DNA of 64,000 nt from Paraburkholderia sprentiae WSM5005 (GTDB taxonomy: Bacteria; Pseudomonadota; Gammaproteobacteria; Burkholderiales; Burkholderiaceae). Every line of letters begins with the position of its first letter. Positions within the stretch are counted from its first letter, which is position 1. This document shows, piece by piece, positions 47,588 through 60,713 of the stretch. The translations under genes and the position numbers were made by a program. Below the pieces are notes generated by a model. That model made no database searches and had not been told where the DNA came from. It was given only the letters and a program-made list of their open reading frames with translations. Where the stretch lies: positions 2,356,001 through 2,420,000 of the forward strand of contig NZ_CP017561.2 of NCBI RefSeq assembly GCF_001865575.2, given 5' to 3'.

Positions 47588-48585
47588 TTCGCGCCCTCCC
47601 CTTTCTCGAGACGCAGCAGCATGAACTTGGAAATCGCCAGCACGATGAAAGTAATCACGAACAGGATCAGGCCGAGTTCCATCAGCGCCGACGTGTGCAG
47701 GCCCGGGTCCGCTTCCGCGAACTCGTTGGCGAGCGCCGACGTGATGCTGTTGCCCGGTGAAAACAACGAAATATTGTCGAGCAGATTGGTGTTGCCGATC
47801 ACGAACGTGACCGCCATGGTCTCACCCAGCGCGCGGCCGAGGCCAAGCATGATGCCGCCGATCACGCCGCTCTTGGTGAACGGCAGCACGATCTTCCACA
47901 TCACTTCCCACGTCGTGCAGCCGATACCGTAGGCCGATTCCTTCAGCAGCACCGGCGTCACTTCGAACACGTCGCGCATCACCGATGCGATGTACGGGAT
48001 GATCATGATCGCAAGGATCACGCCCGCGCAGAGAATGCCGATGCCGATCGGCGGACCGGCAAACAGCGCGCCGACGATCGGAATGCCGCCGAGCACGGCG
48101 CCGAGCGGCTTCTGGAACCACACCGCGAAGATCGGCGCGAACACGAGCAGACCCCACATGCCGTACACGATCGACGGAATCGCGGCGAGCAGTTCGATCG
48201 CGATGCCGAGCGGCCGGCGCAGCCAAGCGGGCGACTGTTCAGTCAGAAACAGCGCGATGCCGAAGCTAACGGGTACCGCGATGATGAGAGCGATGATCGA
48301 CGTCGCGAGGGTGCCGTAGATCGGCACGAGCGCCCCAAATTGCTTGCTGGGTGGATCCCAGACCGCCGTCCACAGGAACGCGAGACCGAACTCGCGAATC
48401 GACGGCATCGAGGCGATTATGAGGGACAAGATGATGCCGCCCAGCAGCAACAGCGTGACGATGGCGGAAAGGCGTGCGAGGCCACCGAAGATCACATCGC
48501 CGGAGCGGCCAGGCGCTTTCTGCTGCGACGCGCTGCCAGGCGGAGTGGCCCGGCTCGTGCCGGACGCTAAATGAATATCGGACAT
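47584..48585 (-). CDS. pstC: Phosphate ABC transporter permease PstC
   Basis: 333-aa inner-membrane permease. A Ser/Pro/Ala-rich N-terminal tail of about 35 residues precedes six hydrophobic segments. Family marks are [35 protein letters not shown], and [20 protein letters not shown] (EAA loop). The frame is open 36 codons upstream, into the pstS-pstC spacer, but that part has the hairpin described there and is not family-like. It starts 160 nt after the pstS stop, a larger gap than elsewhere in this operon. Confidence 0.93.
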   Translation of the reverse strand: MSDIHLASGTSRATPPGSASQQKAPGRSGDVIFGGLARLSAIVTLLLLGGIILSLIIASMPSIREFGLAFLWTAVWDPPSKQFGALVPIYGTLATSIIALIIAVPVSFGIALFLTEQSPAWLRRPLGIAIELLAAIPSIVYGMWGLLVFAPIFAVWFQKPLGAVLGGIPIVGALFAGPPIGIGILCAGVILAIMIIPYIASVMRDVFEVTPVLLKESAYGIGCTTWEVMWKIVLPFTKSGVIGGIMLGLGRALGETMAVTFVIGNTNLLDNISLFSPGNSITSALANEFAEADPGLHTSALMELGLILFVITFIVLAISKFMLLRLEKGEGAK

Positions 48586-48670
48586 GAGAGCCTGAGGGAC
48601 CTGTTTCCAGTTGCCGGACGACACATGTCGGGCGGTCGGTGATGCATGCGGCGCATGCCGCGTGAATGCC

Positions 48671-48700
48671 ACCGGCCGTTCTCGCACGAGCACGGCCGGG
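48671..48700 (-). promoter_or_regulatory. Hairpin in the pstS-pstC spacer
   Basis: CCGGCCGT (48672-48679) pairs with ACGGCCGG (48692-48699), and flanking CAC and GTG can extend it. There is no T tail. Such spacers in binding-protein-first ABC operons commonly keep the binding-protein message more abundant than the permease message; that role here is inference. Confidence 0.45.
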
Positions 48701-48745
48701 GTGCTACGGGGCGCAGTCCTGATCGACCGCGCCCGCTTACGCCTG

Positions 48746-49777
48746 TTACTCGGCGAGCGTCTTGCCGGCCGAATCCTTCACCTTCTGCTTCCACTGCGTG
48801 CGAATTTCCGACACAACCGATTCCGGCAGCGAGATGTAGTCCAACTCGTTCGCAGCCTGACCGCCGTTCTTGAACGCCCAGTCGAAGAACTTCAGCGTTT
48901 CCGTGCCTTGCGGTGCCTTGTCCTGCGTCGTGTGCAGCAGCACGAAGGTCGCGCCGACGATCGGCCATGCGTTCTTGCCGGGCTCGTTCGTCAGGATCTG
49001 GTAGAACGACTTCGACCAGTCGGCGCCAGCAGCCGCTGCCTTGAAGGTTTCGGTTTGCGGCTCGACCACTGCGCCGGCTTCGTTCTTCATCGCGACGTAG
49101 TTCATGTGGTTCTGCTTAGCGTACGCCCATTCGACGTAGCCGATCGCGCCCGGCAGACGCTGCACGAAAGCCGCGACGCCGTCGTTGCCCTTGCCGCCCG
49201 TACCGGTCGGCCAGTTGACCGTCGAACCTTCGCCGACCTTCGCCTTCCATTCGGGGTTGACCTTCGACAGGTAGTTCGTCCAGATGAAGCTGGTGCCCGA
49301 ACCATCAGCGCGGCGCACCACGGCGATGTCCAGATCCGGCAGCTTGACCTTCGGGTTCAGCGCGGCGATTGCCGGGTCGTTCCACTTCTTGATCTTGCCC
49401 AGGTAGATGTCGCCGAGGACTTCACCCGACAGCACCAATTCGCCCGGCTTCACGCCCGGCACGTTGACTGCCGGCACCACGCCGCCGACCACCGTCGGGA
49501 ACTGGAACAGGCCGTCCTTGGCGAGTTGGTCGTCCTTCAGCGGCGCGTCCGAACCGGCGAAATCGACGGTCTTCGCGACGATCTGCTTCACACCGCCCGA
49601 CGAACCGATACCTTGATAGTTGACCTTGCCGCCGCCGGACTTCTGATAAGCGTCGGCCCACTTCGTGTAAATCGGTGCCGCGAACGTGCTGCCCGCGCCG
49701 GTGATGTCTGCGGCTTGCGCTGCGATTGCGAAGAGCGCGCCAGCGACGCCAGCGAACACGGTTTGCATCAATTTCAT
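48746..49777 (-). CDS. pstS: Periplasmic phosphate-binding protein PstS
   Basis: 343 aa. The signal peptide ([21 protein letters not shown]) is cleaved before [19 protein letters not shown]. Phosphate-contact motifs are [29 protein letters not shown] and [15 protein letters not shown]. Length is normal. It delivers phosphate to PstCA and is first in the pst-pho operon, preceded by a strong PHO-box array. GGAGG lies just upstream of the ATG (minus-strand reading of the CCTCC near 49784). Confidence 0.96.
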   Translation of the reverse strand: MKLMQTVFAGVAGALFAIAAQAADITGAGSTFAAPIYTKWADAYQKSGGGKVNYQGIGSSGGVKQIVAKTVDFAGSDAPLKDDQLAKDGLFQFPTVVGGVVPAVNVPGVKPGELVLSGEVLGDIYLGKIKKWNDPAIAALNPKVKLPDLDIAVVRRADGSGTSFIWTNYLSKVNPEWKAKVGEGSTVNWPTGTGGKGNDGVAAFVQRLPGAIGYVEWAYAKQNHMNYVAMKNEAGAVVEPQTETFKAAAAGADWSKSFYQILTNEPGKNAWPIVGATFVLLHTTQDKAPQGTETLKFFDWAFKNGGQAANELDYISLPESVVSEIRTQWKQKVKDSAGKTLAE

Positions 49778-49848
49778 GAGACCTCCAGGGAGTGTGAGCG
49801 TGTGGTGGGAGCGGAAAACTCGATCACCGCGAAGCTTAGGGTCTCTTT

Positions 49849-49887
49849 ATGACAAAAACGTGACTGATCGTGAATCAGATGTGACAG
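49849..49887 (-). promoter_or_regulatory. PHO-box array upstream of pstS
   Basis: Read on the minus strand, core tetramers are GTCA (in CTGTCAC), TTCA (in GATTCAC), GTCA (in CAGTCAC) and GTCA (in TTGTCAT), stepped by 11, 10 and 11 bp. This is two tandem PHO boxes. TAAGCT, a -10 candidate, begins about 11 bp downstream of the last unit, the usual geometry for PhoB activation. Confidence 0.85.
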
Positions 49888-49925
49888 CAATATTACCCGG
49901 TGAAAGGTTTCGGGATGGACTGATC

Positions 49926-49960
49926 GCGACCGGTGCGATGCACGTCCGGTCGCAATTTTT
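49926..49960 (+). terminator. Intrinsic terminator without an obvious upstream gene (plus strand)
   Basis: GCGACCGG (49926-49933) pairs perfectly with CCGGTCGC (49946-49953); TGC and GCA can pair inside. It is followed by AATTTTT on the plus strand. On the minus strand no T tail follows. Only pstS regulatory DNA and antisense pstS lie in front of it. Confidence 0.75.
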
Positions 49961-50101
49961 AAGGTGGGTGAAAAAAGCTCGGGCGCGAACGTTTGCGCGC
50001 TGCGTGAAGAGGAATTTTGCGCGGCAGGCGTCGATGTTTTGGCGGGTGCGCGTGGGGTTTCATCGGGCCGGGGATTGCGCCGAGGTCTGCGGGTAAAGCC
50101 C

Positions 50102-50124
50102 GGCCTGACGGCGACGGTCAGGCC
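50102..50124 (-). terminator. Hairpin overlapping the glmM stop codon
   Basis: GGCCTGAC (50102-50109) pairs with GTCAGGCC (50117-50124). The stem includes the glmM stop (50118-50120). On the minus strand it is followed by GGGCTTTACC, a weak tail, so it is a possible terminator or 3' stabiliser of glmM mRNA. Confidence 0.5.
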
Positions 50125-51476
50125 GTCGCTTCCCGCACGGCTTCGGCGATCGCCTCAGAATGCTCGAGCGCGTCCGCGACGTTTTGCGCCTCCACCATCA
50201 CGCGCAGTACCGGCTCGGTACCCGACGCCCGGATCAGCACGCGACCGCGGCCGTCGAGCGCGCCTTCGGCCACCTTGATCGCGCTGCGAATCGTCTCGCT
50301 GCCCCTCCAGTCCGCGCCGGGCTTCATGCGCACGTTGATCAGCTTCTGCGGGAACAGCGTGACACCCTCGAGCAGATCCGCGAGCGATTTGCCGCTGCGC
50401 TGCATCGCCGCGAGCACGAGCAGCGCGGAGACGATTCCGTCGCCGGTCGAATGGCGATCGAGCGACAGAATGTGGCCCGAGCCTTCCGCGCCGAGTTGCC
50501 AGCCGTGCTCGCGAAGCTGTTCGAGCACATAGCGGTCGCCGACCGCGGCGCGCACGAACTTCACACCGGCGTTCTGCAGCGCGACCTCCACAGCCATGTT
50601 GGTCATCAGCGTACCGACCGCTCCTTCCACATGGCCGGCGGTCGCGATACGGTCTTTGACCAGGACGTACAACAGCTCGTCGCCGTTGAACAGACGGCCG
50701 GATTCGTCGACGACCTGCAGACGGTCGGCGTCGCCATCGAGCGCGATACCGAGGTCCGCGTGGTTTGCACGCACCGCGCGCACCAGCGCATCGGGCGCCG
50801 TCGCGCCGACGCCGTCGTTGATATTGAAGCCGTTCGGCGAGACGCCGATCGGGATCACTTCCGCGCCGAGCTCGTGGAACACATGCGGCGCGACGTCGTA
50901 AGCGGCGCCATGCGCGCAATCGACGACGAGCTTCATGCCGCGCAGGTCGTACGCGGCCGGGAACGTGCTCTTGCAGAATTCGATGTAGCGGCCAGCCGCG
51001 TCGTCGAGACGGCGCGCCTTGCCCAGTTGCTCCGAGGCCGCGCACGCGAGCGGCAGCTCGAGCTGCACCTCGATCTGCGCTTCGACGTCGTCCGGCAGCT
51101 TGTTGCCGTCGGCCGAGAAGAACTTGATCCCGTTGTCGTAGTACGGGTTGTGCGATGCGCTGATAACGACGCCCGCGGCAAGCCGCAGTGCGCGCGTCAG
51201 ATAGGCGATGCCGGGCGTCGGCATCGGGCCGGCCAGCATCACGTCGACACCGGCCGCCGAAAAGCCCGATTCCAGCGCAGCCTCGAGCATGTAGCCCGAT
51301 ACCCGCGTGTCCTTGCCGATCAAGACCGTCGGGCGGGTGCCCGTTTTCGCCCATTGATCGGCGCCCGCGAGCACCTTGCCGGCCGCGTAGCCGAGCCGTA
51401 ACACGAATTCCGGCGTGATCGGGCTTTCGCCCACCTTGCCTCGAATGCCGTCCGTTCCGAAGTAACGACGCGCCAT
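50118..51476 (-). CDS. glmM: Phosphoglucosamine mutase
   Basis: 452-aa cytoplasmic enzyme converting glucosamine-6-phosphate to glucosamine-1-phosphate for UDP-GlcNAc, hence peptidoglycan and LPS. The N-terminus [20 protein letters not shown] is diagnostic. The phosphoserine active site is [19 protein letters not shown] (about residue 103), the metal loop is [15 protein letters not shown], and the C-terminal phosphate-binding loop is [18 protein letters not shown]. The frame continues far upstream, but only the ATG here fits. It is preceded by folP (29 nt), the common ftsH-folP-glmM order. Confidence 0.97.
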   Translation of the reverse strand: MARRYFGTDGIRGKVGESPITPEFVLRLGYAAGKVLAGADQWAKTGTRPTVLIGKDTRVSGYMLEAALESGFSAAGVDVMLAGPMPTPGIAYLTRALRLAAGVVISASHNPYYDNGIKFFSADGNKLPDDVEAQIEVQLELPLACAASEQLGKARRLDDAAGRYIEFCKSTFPAAYDLRGMKLVVDCAHGAAYDVAPHVFHELGAEVIPIGVSPNGFNINDGVGATAPDALVRAVRANHADLGIALDGDADRLQVVDESGRLFNGDELLYVLVKDRIATAGHVEGAVGTLMTNMAVEVALQNAGVKFVRAAVGDRYVLEQLREHGWQLGAEGSGHILSLDRHSTGDGIVSALLVLAAMQRSGKSLADLLEGVTLFPQKLINVRMKPGADWRGSETIRSAIKVAEGALDGRGRVLIRASGTEPVLRVMVEAQNVADALEHSEAIAEAVREATA

Positions 51477-51505
51477 ATTTGTTCTCCCTGTATGTGGCTG
51501 CGGGT

Positions 51506-52402
51506 TCAACCGTGCGCGCGGCTCTGATTGGCAGCGTCGCGCAGGGTTGCCCATACTTTCAATGCATCGAGTGTTTGCGCGACGTCGTGTACGCGCAGAA
51601 TCGCGGCGCCTCGCTCGGCGGCACACACTGCCGCGGCGATGCTGCCGGCCACGCGCTCCGGCGCCGGCCGCGCCGTCACCGCGCCCACCATCGACTTGCG
51701 CGACATGCCCGCAAGGATCGGATACGGTGACGCGGCGCGCGGCGCCGTGTCGCGCAGATGCGCGAGCAACGCGTAGTTGTGCTCGACGACGGCCTTGCCG
51801 AAGCCGAAACCCGGATCGACGCAAATGCGCTCGCGCGCAATCCCCGCCTGCTGCAACGTCGCGACGCGCTCCTCGAGGAAGTGGCGTACGTCGCTGACAA
51901 CGTCGACATAGTGCGGCTCGCCGAGCTGCATGGTCTGCGGCTCACCTAGCATATGCATGACACAAAGGCCGCAGTCGCTGTCGCGCACCGCGTCGATCGC
52001 ACCGGGCATACGGAAGCCCCATATGTCGTTGATCAGGTCGGCGCCCGCGCTCAACGCACGACGCATCACTTCGGGCTTGTATGTATCGACCGACAACGGC
52101 ACGTTCGCACCGTGCAGTTGCTCGACGAGCGGTATCACGCGCTCCAGCTCTTCGTCGAGCGGCACCGGCGGCGCGCCGGGACGCGTCGATTCCCCGCCGA
52201 TATCGATGATGTCCGCGCCCTCGAGCATCATGCGCTCGGCCTGGCGCAGCGCATCGCCGCGCATCGCGTACATGCCGCCATCGGAGAAGGAATCGGGAGT
52301 GACGTTCAGGATGCCCATGACCAACGGGCGTTCAAACGTCAGCTTGAAGCGGCCGCATTGCAGCGGCTCGGGAAGGGGTACGGAAGAATCGACTTTCGAC
52401 AC
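51506..52402 (-). CDS. folP: Dihydropteroate synthase
   Basis: 298-aa TIM-barrel enzyme of folate synthesis joining p-aminobenzoate to the pterin pyrophosphate; the sulfonamide target. Motifs are [16 protein letters not shown] (about residue 28), [37 protein letters not shown], and [18 protein letters not shown], with SRKSM for pyrophosphate binding. The start is proposed as GTG (protein VSKVDSS): the longest frame to 52468 would include the terminator hairpin after ftsH, so it cannot be the normal start. A second GTG 15 nt upstream is possible. glmM follows. Confidence 0.92.
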   Translation of the reverse strand: MSKVDSSVPLPEPLQCGRFKLTFERPLVMGILNVTPDSFSDGGMYAMRGDALRQAERMMLEGADIIDIGGESTRPGAPPVPLDEELERVIPLVEQLHGANVPLSVDTYKPEVMRRALSAGADLINDIWGFRMPGAIDAVRDSDCGLCVMHMLGEPQTMQLGEPHYVDVVSDVRHFLEERVATLQQAGIARERICVDPGFGFGKAVVEHNYALLAHLRDTAPRAASPYPILAGMSRKSMVGAVTARPAPERVAGSIAAAVCAAERGAAILRVHDVAQTLDALKVWATLRDAANQSRAHG

Positions 52403-52432
52403 GTAGCAATGCTTCACTTGGAACGGATAAAT

Positions 52433-52465
52433 GCAAAACGGGCCGGTGTGTAGCACACCGGCCCG
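52433..52465 (-). terminator. Terminator between ftsH and folP
   Basis: CGGGCCGGTGTG (52439-52450) pairs perfectly with CACACCGGCCCG (52454-52465). On the minus strand it is followed by TTTTGC. It lies 20 nt after the ftsH stop, so folP expression needs read-through or its own promoter. Confidence 0.8.
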
Positions 52466-52485
52466 CACTTTCTACTGGCTGCCGA

Positions 52486-54375
52486 TCAGGCCGGCGCGGT
52501 TGCGCTGCCCGGCTTGACTTCGGTGCCCGGGCTGCCGCCCGACGAGGCGTCGGTTGCCGACGGCGGCGAGCTCTTTGGCGAACGCGGCGGACGGCCTGCC
52601 ATGATGTCGTTGATCTGATCAGCGTCGATCGTCTCCCACTCCATCAGTGCGGCGGTCATCGCTTCGACCTTGTCGCGGTTCTCTTCGAGCAGGCGCCGTG
52701 AGAGATTGTACTGCTCGTCCAGCACACGGCGGATTTCCGCGTCGACCTTCTGCTGCGTCGCTTCCGAAATGGTCCGCGTAAAGCCGCGGCCGAACGGCGA
52801 AGCGTCGTTTTCATCGTCGACATAGACCATCGGTCCGAGCGCGTCCGTCATGCCGAAGCGGGCAACCATTGCGCGGGCCGTCTGGGTCGCCTTGTTGAAG
52901 TCGTCCGACGCGCCGGTGCTGATCAGGTTCAGGAACAGCTCTTCCGCCACGCGGCCACCGAACAGGATGGCAAGACGGTCGAGCAGATATTCCTTCGAGT
53001 ACGTTTCGTTGTCATGCTCCGGCAACTGCCACGTGACCCCCAGCGCACGGCCGCGCGGAATGATCGTGACCTTGTGCACCGGATCGGCCTTCGGCAACAG
53101 CTTCGCGATCACCGCGTGACCCGATTCGTGATAGGCGGTAGCACGCTTCGATTCTTCGCGAATGACGGCCGACTTGCGCTCCGGGCCCATGAAGATCTTG
53201 TCCTTCGCGTCCTCGAAGTCCGTCATTTCGACGATGCGCTTGCCGCGGCGCGCCGCGAACAGTGCTGCTTCGTTGACGAGATTCGCGAGATCGGCGCCCG
53301 AGAAACCCGGCGTGCCGCGCGCGATCACTGCCGCATCGACGTCGTTCGAGATCGGCACCTTGCGCAGGTGCACCTTCATGATGTGCTCGCGGCCGCGGAT
53401 ATCGGGCAGACCGACGTACACCTGACGGTCGAAACGCCCCGGACGCAGGAGCGCCTTGTCGAGCACATCCGAACGGTTCGTCGCGGCGATTACGATGACG
53501 CCCGAGTTCGCCTCGAAGCCGTCCATTTCGACGAGCATCTGGTTCAGCGTCTGTTCGCGCTCGTCGTTACCGCCGCCCATGCCGGCGCCGCGATGACGGC
53601 CAACTGCGTCGATTTCGTCGATGAACACGATACACGGCGCGTGCTTCTTCGCCTGCTCGAACATGTCGCGCACGCGAGCCGCGCCGACGCCGACGAACAT
53701 TTCCACGAAGTCCGAACCCGAAATACTGAAGAACGGCACCTTCGCCTCGCCGGCGATAGCACGCGCGAGCAGCGTCTTACCGGTTCCCGGCGGGCCAACG
53801 AGCAGCACGCCGCGCGGAATACGACCACCGAGCTTCTGGAATTTCTGCGGATCGCGCAGGAAGTCGACGAGCTCCGACACTTCTTCCTTGGCTTCGTCGC
53901 ACCCAGCGACGTCGGTGAAATTGATCGCGTTGTTGTTCTCGTCAATCAGCCGCGCGCGCGACTTGCCAAACGAGAAGGCCCCGCCTTTGCCGCCCCCCTG
54001 CATCTGTCGCATCATGTAGAACCAGAAACCGATGATCAGGATCGTCGGGCCGAGGTAATACAGCACGGACATCAGTGCATTGGGTTCGTCGTCAGCCTTG
54101 CCGCTCACCTGGACGCCATACTTCATCAGATCGCCGACCATCCAGATGTCGCCGGGCGACACGATCTGGTATTTCTGGCCGTCTGCTGGAGTGACCGTGA
54201 GGTTCCGCCCCTGGACAATGACGTTCTTGACTTTGCCGTTCTTCGCGTCGTCCATGAACTGCGAATAGGAAACACCTTCCTGGACACGGGGCTTGTCGAA
54301 CTGCTTGAACACCGTAAACAGCACCAGTGCGATTACCAGCCACACTGCTGCTTTCGAAAACATATTGTTGTTCAA
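52486..54375 (-). CDS. ftsH: ATP-dependent zinc metalloprotease FtsH
   Basis: 629-aa inner-membrane AAA+ protease degrading membrane and regulatory proteins. TM1 ([15 protein letters not shown]) is at residues 8-22, a periplasmic domain follows, and TM2 is at about 105-125. AAA domain: Walker [13 protein letters not shown], Walker [14 protein letters not shown], second region of homology [20 protein letters not shown], pore motif [10 protein letters not shown]. The zinc site is [13 protein letters not shown] with the distal Asp near [10 protein letters not shown]. The start is TTG, 7 nt after GGAG; the first ATG is 12 nt further in, with poorer spacing. The C-terminus is a Ser/Pro/Gly-rich tail. 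Confidence 0.96.
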   Translation of the reverse strand: MNNNMFSKAAVWLVIALVLFTVFKQFDKPRVQEGVSYSQFMDDAKNGKVKNVIVQGRNLTVTPADGQKYQIVSPGDIWMVGDLMKYGVQVSGKADDEPNALMSVLYYLGPTILIIGFWFYMMRQMQGGGKGGAFSFGKSRARLIDENNNAINFTDVAGCDEAKEEVSELVDFLRDPQKFQKLGGRIPRGVLLVGPPGTGKTLLARAIAGEAKVPFFSISGSDFVEMFVGVGAARVRDMFEQAKKHAPCIVFIDEIDAVGRHRGAGMGGGNDEREQTLNQMLVEMDGFEANSGVIVIAATNRSDVLDKALLRPGRFDRQVYVGLPDIRGREHIMKVHLRKVPISNDVDAAVIARGTPGFSGADLANLVNEAALFAARRGKRIVEMTDFEDAKDKIFMGPERKSAVIREESKRATAYHESGHAVIAKLLPKADPVHKVTIIPRGRALGVTWQLPEHDNETYSKEYLLDRLAILFGGRVAEELFLNLISTGASDDFNKATQTARAMVARFGMTDALGPMVYVDDENDASPFGRGFTRTISEATQQKVDAEIRRVLDEQYNLSRRLLEENRDKVEAMTAALMEWETIDADQINDIMAGRPPRSPKSSPPSATDASSGGSPGTEVKPGSATAPA

Positions 54376-54563
54376 AGCACCACTCCTTCACTTAGACGGG
54401 CGCCTACATTTGCCTTGCGGCACCACGAAAGCATTCTAATCCAGTCCGCAAACCCCTGCCATAACGTTTCACTACCACGGAAATAGGGTAGCGGGCCAGC
54501 TCGATGCCGACCTCCGACGCATAGCCTCATTATTTGCAGAGGTGGAAATGGATCGCTGCACCC

Positions 54564-55226
54564 CTATGCGGGACGCTTCAGATGCTTACCCAAAATAAAC
54601 GTTTCTGACGATTTATCCCGCGACGCCTTCGGCTTGCGGGCAGCCACCACCTTGAATTGGCGCTTGAACTTTTCGACAATCTGACTATAGCCGCTTCCAT
54701 GAAAGCATTTGACTAAAAGGGCACCATCCGATTTCAGGTGATTTTGCGCGAATTCGAGCGCGAGATCGCATAAATGCTCGATCCGCGCCGCATCCGCGAG
54801 TGCCACGCCAGACAGGTTGGGCGCCATATCGGAAATTACAAGGTCTACCTGGCGCGCACCGACCAATTCTTCGAGCTGAACCAGCACCGAGTCTTCGCGA
54901 AAATCGCCCTGGATGAAGTGCACGTCGGCGACGGGCTCCATCGGCAGCAGGTCCAAAGCGATGATCGTGCCGTCGATGCCACCTTCGCGCTCTATGTTGC
55001 GCTGCGCGCCACCCGCGAGCTTATTGCGCGCGTACTGGCTCCAGCTGCCTGGCGACGAACCCAGATCGACGATCACCTGCCCCGGGCGGATCAGCTTGTC
55101 CTGCTCGTCGATTTCCTTCAGCTTGTAAGCCGCACGGGCGCGATATCCTTCCCGCTGCGCCATTTTGACGTACGGATCGTTGATGTGGTCATGCAGCCAC
55201 GCGGTGTTGAACTTGTTTTTTGCCAT
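54564..55226 (-). CDS. rlmE: 23S rRNA (uridine-2'-O)-methyltransferase RlmE (FtsJ/RrmJ)
   Basis: 220-aa SAM-dependent methyltransferase modifying U2552 of 23S rRNA (E. coli numbering). SAM motif: [16 protein letters not shown]. The catalytic K-D-K-E residues are expected in [42 protein letters not shown], and [11 protein letters not shown]. The ATG is at [14 protein letters not shown]. It lies upstream of ftsH on the same strand with 188 nt between them, as in many proteobacteria, and is divergent from yhbY. Confidence 0.96.
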   Translation of the reverse strand: MAKNKFNTAWLHDHINDPYVKMAQREGYRARAAYKLKEIDEQDKLIRPGQVIVDLGSSPGSWSQYARNKLAGGAQRNIEREGGIDGTIIALDLLPMEPVADVHFIQGDFREDSVLVQLEELVGARQVDLVISDMAPNLSGVALADAARIEHLCDLALEFAQNHLKSDGALLVKCFHGSGYSQIVEKFKRQFKVVAARKPKASRDKSSETFILGKHLKRPA

Positions 55227-55415
55227 TAAAGATTGAACTATTGCTGCGTCGGGTCGCGCTTTAGGGGATAATACGCGGTTAATTCGCGCGGCCACCGCCA
55301 AACTGGCGGCTGTCCGCGATTCTGTTGTTCTGACGCGCGCCCTGCCGAATCGAGCCGCCCGAATCGCTCGGACAAAACGCAGGAGCCGCCATTTTAGTCG
55401 AGTCTTCCACTTTCC

Positions 55416-55943
55416 ATGCCAGCCCTCAAAGTCTCATCCGACCGACGCGCCGAGTTGCGCTCCCAGGCACATGCGCTCAAACCGGTCGTGCTCGTCGGGG
55501 CCGAAGGCTTGACCGACGCTGTGCTCGCCGAGATCAAGGTGCACCTCGCCGCACACCAGCTGATCAAAATCCGCGTGTTCGGTGATGAGCGCGAGGACCG
55601 TATCGCCATCTACGAAGAAATCTGCGACGCGCTGAACGCGGCGCCAATCCAGCATATCGGCAAGCTGCTCGTGATCTGGAAACCCGAATCGGCGCAGCCG
55701 GCGCCAAAAGCGAAGCGCGGCGCGTTGCCGAGCGCCCGCGAAGCGGCTGCCGAAGAAGCCCGGCCGGCCAAAGGGCGCGCGCCGCGCGTCGTCAAGGTGG
55801 TCAAGCCGACCGACGTACCGATGCGCAAGCCGCGAGCCAAAGCCGTGCTGGTGCGCGGCAATGAACGCGTGACGCAGGGTGGCAACATCAAACGTGCGAA
55901 GAAGCGTCAAACCAGCGCGAAGCGCTCGCATCAGTCGAAGTAA
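55416..55943 (+). CDS. yhbY: CRS1/YhbY-type RNA-binding protein, extended
   Basis: 175 aa. Residues about 5-95 are a YhbY/CRM domain ([20 protein letters not shown], then the GxxG loop [18 protein letters not shown], and LIKIRVFG). YhbY binds the pre-50S ribosome. The remaining 80 residues are a Lys/Arg/Ala/Pro-rich tail ([41 protein letters not shown]), absent from the roughly 97-residue E. coli protein, and probably disordered and RNA-binding. It is divergent from rlmE; GATAAT at 55268-55273 may be a -10 element. Confidence 0.9.
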   Translation: MPALKVSSDRRAELRSQAHALKPVVLVGAEGLTDAVLAEIKVHLAAHQLIKIRVFGDEREDRIAIYEEICDALNAAPIQHIGKLLVIWKPESAQPAPKAKRGALPSAREAAAEEARPAKGRAPRVVKVVKPTDVPMRKPRAKAVLVRGNERVTQGGNIKRAKKRQTSAKRSHQSK

Positions 55944-56143
55944 GAGAACACGCGGTCGGGGTCCGGACCGGCTCCGCGCCGCGTATCGGTGTGGCATCGA
56001 GCGCAACGCCCGAAGCCGCGTGCCAATGAGTCGAAGTTGGCCACCGGGTTCCCGGCGACTCGCCGCAACCCGACGCTCATCGCAGGCATTGTGATCAACC
56101 GGCGGCAGTGGCGCCGCGTCACACCATCAGCGACCCGCGAGCT

Positions 56144-56653
56144 TCAGCCCGCCACCTTCCCCGCAACGTCGCGCGCGCCCTCTTCCTCGGCCGCCGCACC
56201 GACACGCGCCGGTAGCAGCCACACGAGCGCAAGACCCAGCAGGCTCTCGATCAGATAGAACAGACTCGACACGCCATGCAGGATACCGAACCGCGTCGCA
56301 TAAGCGGAATGCCCGATGTCGCTGCCCGCCTCGAGCGCAGCGACGCGCATCGCGTTCATGAACGGCTGCAACGCGAAATAGCCAACCAGCACGCATACGA
56401 GCATCCCGGCGAGCAGCCAGCGCAAGCGGCGGTACGCGCCGCTACCGCGCCGCACGAGCAGATTGGCGAGACCGAGCAGCAAAATGCCACACACGACGCC
56501 AATCACACCCTGAATGCGAAACAGCTGGGCGGCCACGGCACCCGCCGTCATCCGGTCGAGCGTCGTGAACAGCACAGGCGCGACCGCATAGCCGATAGTC
56601 AACAGACTACCAACCCACACAACCGTCAACAGGCGGAAAAAACGATGCGGCAT
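56144..56653 (-). CDS. DUF4149 family membrane protein
   Basis: 169 aa with four hydrophobic segments: LLTVVWVGSLLTIGYAVAPV, VIGVVCGILLLGLANLLV, WLLAGMLVCVLVGYFALQPF, and SLFYLIESLLGLALVWLLP. The layout matches DUF4149, of unknown function. The C-terminal tail is Ala/Glu-rich. The ATG for MPHRFF is used; a GTG 18 nt upstream would nearly touch greA. It follows greA by 20 nt, so it is probably in the greA operon. The 200 nt downstream to yhbY hold nothing I recognise. Confidence 0.82.
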   Translation of the reverse strand: MPHRFFRLLTVVWVGSLLTIGYAVAPVLFTTLDRMTAGAVAAQLFRIQGVIGVVCGILLLGLANLLVRRGSGAYRRLRWLLAGMLVCVLVGYFALQPFMNAMRVAALEAGSDIGHSAYATRFGILHGVSSLFYLIESLLGLALVWLLPARVGAAAEEEGARDVAGKVAG

Positions 56654-56673
56654 CAGAGACACCGGCGTCACCC

Positions 56674-57150
56674 TCAGATGTAGCTGACCGCGATGATTTC
56701 GTATTCACGCACGCCGCCCGGCGCCTGCACCGACGCGACGTCGCCTTCCGACTTGCCGATCAGCGCACGCGCGATCGGCGAGCTGATCGAGATCAGGCCG
56801 TGGTCGATGTCCGCTTCGTCGTCGCCGACGATCTGGTATTTGACCGATGCGCCCGACTCGAGGTCTTCGAGCTCGAGCGTCGCGCCGAACACCACGCGGC
56901 CGTCCGCTTCGACTTGCGACGGATCGATCACCTGCGCGGCGGCAAGCTTCGACTCGATTTCGGCGATGCGGCCTTCGATGAAGCCCTGCTTTTCCTTTGC
57001 AGCGTCGTATTCGGCGTTTTCCGACAGATCGCCCTGGGCGCGCGCTTCCGCAATCGAGTTGATCACGGCCGGACGTTCAACCGATTTCAGGCGCTGCAAT
57101 TCATCACGCAGCATGTCTGCGCCGCGCTTCGTCAATGGAATAGTGCTCAT
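56674..57150 (-). CDS. greA: Transcription elongation factor GreA
   Basis: 158 aa, normal length. The N-terminal coiled coil ([20 protein letters not shown] onward) carries the acidic tip in [20 protein letters not shown]. The C-terminal FKBP-like domain has [20 protein letters not shown] and ends [10 protein letters not shown]. GreA rescues backtracked RNA polymerase by stimulating transcript cleavage. The upstream open frame (to 57231) is not family-like. It lies downstream of carB, separated by a structured terminator. Confidence 0.96.
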   Translation of the reverse strand: MSTIPLTKRGADMLRDELQRLKSVERPAVINSIAEARAQGDLSENAEYDAAKEKQGFIEGRIAEIESKLAAAQVIDPSQVEADGRVVFGATLELEDLESGASVKYQIVGDDEADIDHGLISISSPIARALIGKSEGDVASVQAPGGVREYEIIAVSYI

Positions 57151-57179
57151 AAACAACTCTGAAGGCAAAAAACGGCCAT

Positions 57180-57271
57180 AAAAAAAATCACCGCGGTTAA
57201 GTGCATTCCGCGAAAGCCGCCGCCCGTGCAAACTCGGGCCGCAGCACCTGCGGAACGCCGCTTAACCGCGG
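57180..57271 (-). terminator. Long structured terminator between carB and greA
   Basis: CCGCGGTTAAG (57191-57201) pairs with CTTAACCGCGG (57261-57271). Inside, GCGGAA and TTCCGC (about 57207-57257) pair again. On the minus strand the stem is followed by TGA and eight T (complement of 57180-57187). It ends the carB message. Confidence 0.75.
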
Positions 57272-57301
57272 CACTTACATCTTGGACAAGTAGTCGAAGC
57301 C

Positions 57302-60556
<3,255 letters not shown>

Positions 60557-60713
60557 AACGCTCTCGCTAATGTATTCCTGAATTCTTTCCGTCGGCGCAC
60601 GCAGTTTTGAGGTTGCGCGCGCAGTGTCGCAGCGCGCCCGCAGCGCGGTGCCGCAGGCCGCCGCAGTCGCCGCGAGCCATCTCCGGCTGGCTTTTGCGGC
60701 CGGCCTTACTGCG

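Larger units (their letters stand above)
49778..50117. other. Regulatory region between pstS and glmM
   Basis: 340 nt with no supported gene. From left to right it has the pstS leader, a -10-like TAAGCT on the minus strand (near 49833-49838), the PHO-box array (49849-49887), and a plus-strand intrinsic terminator (49926-49960) that has no gene in front of it. The rest (49961-50101) shows nothing I recognise. Confidence 0.6.
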
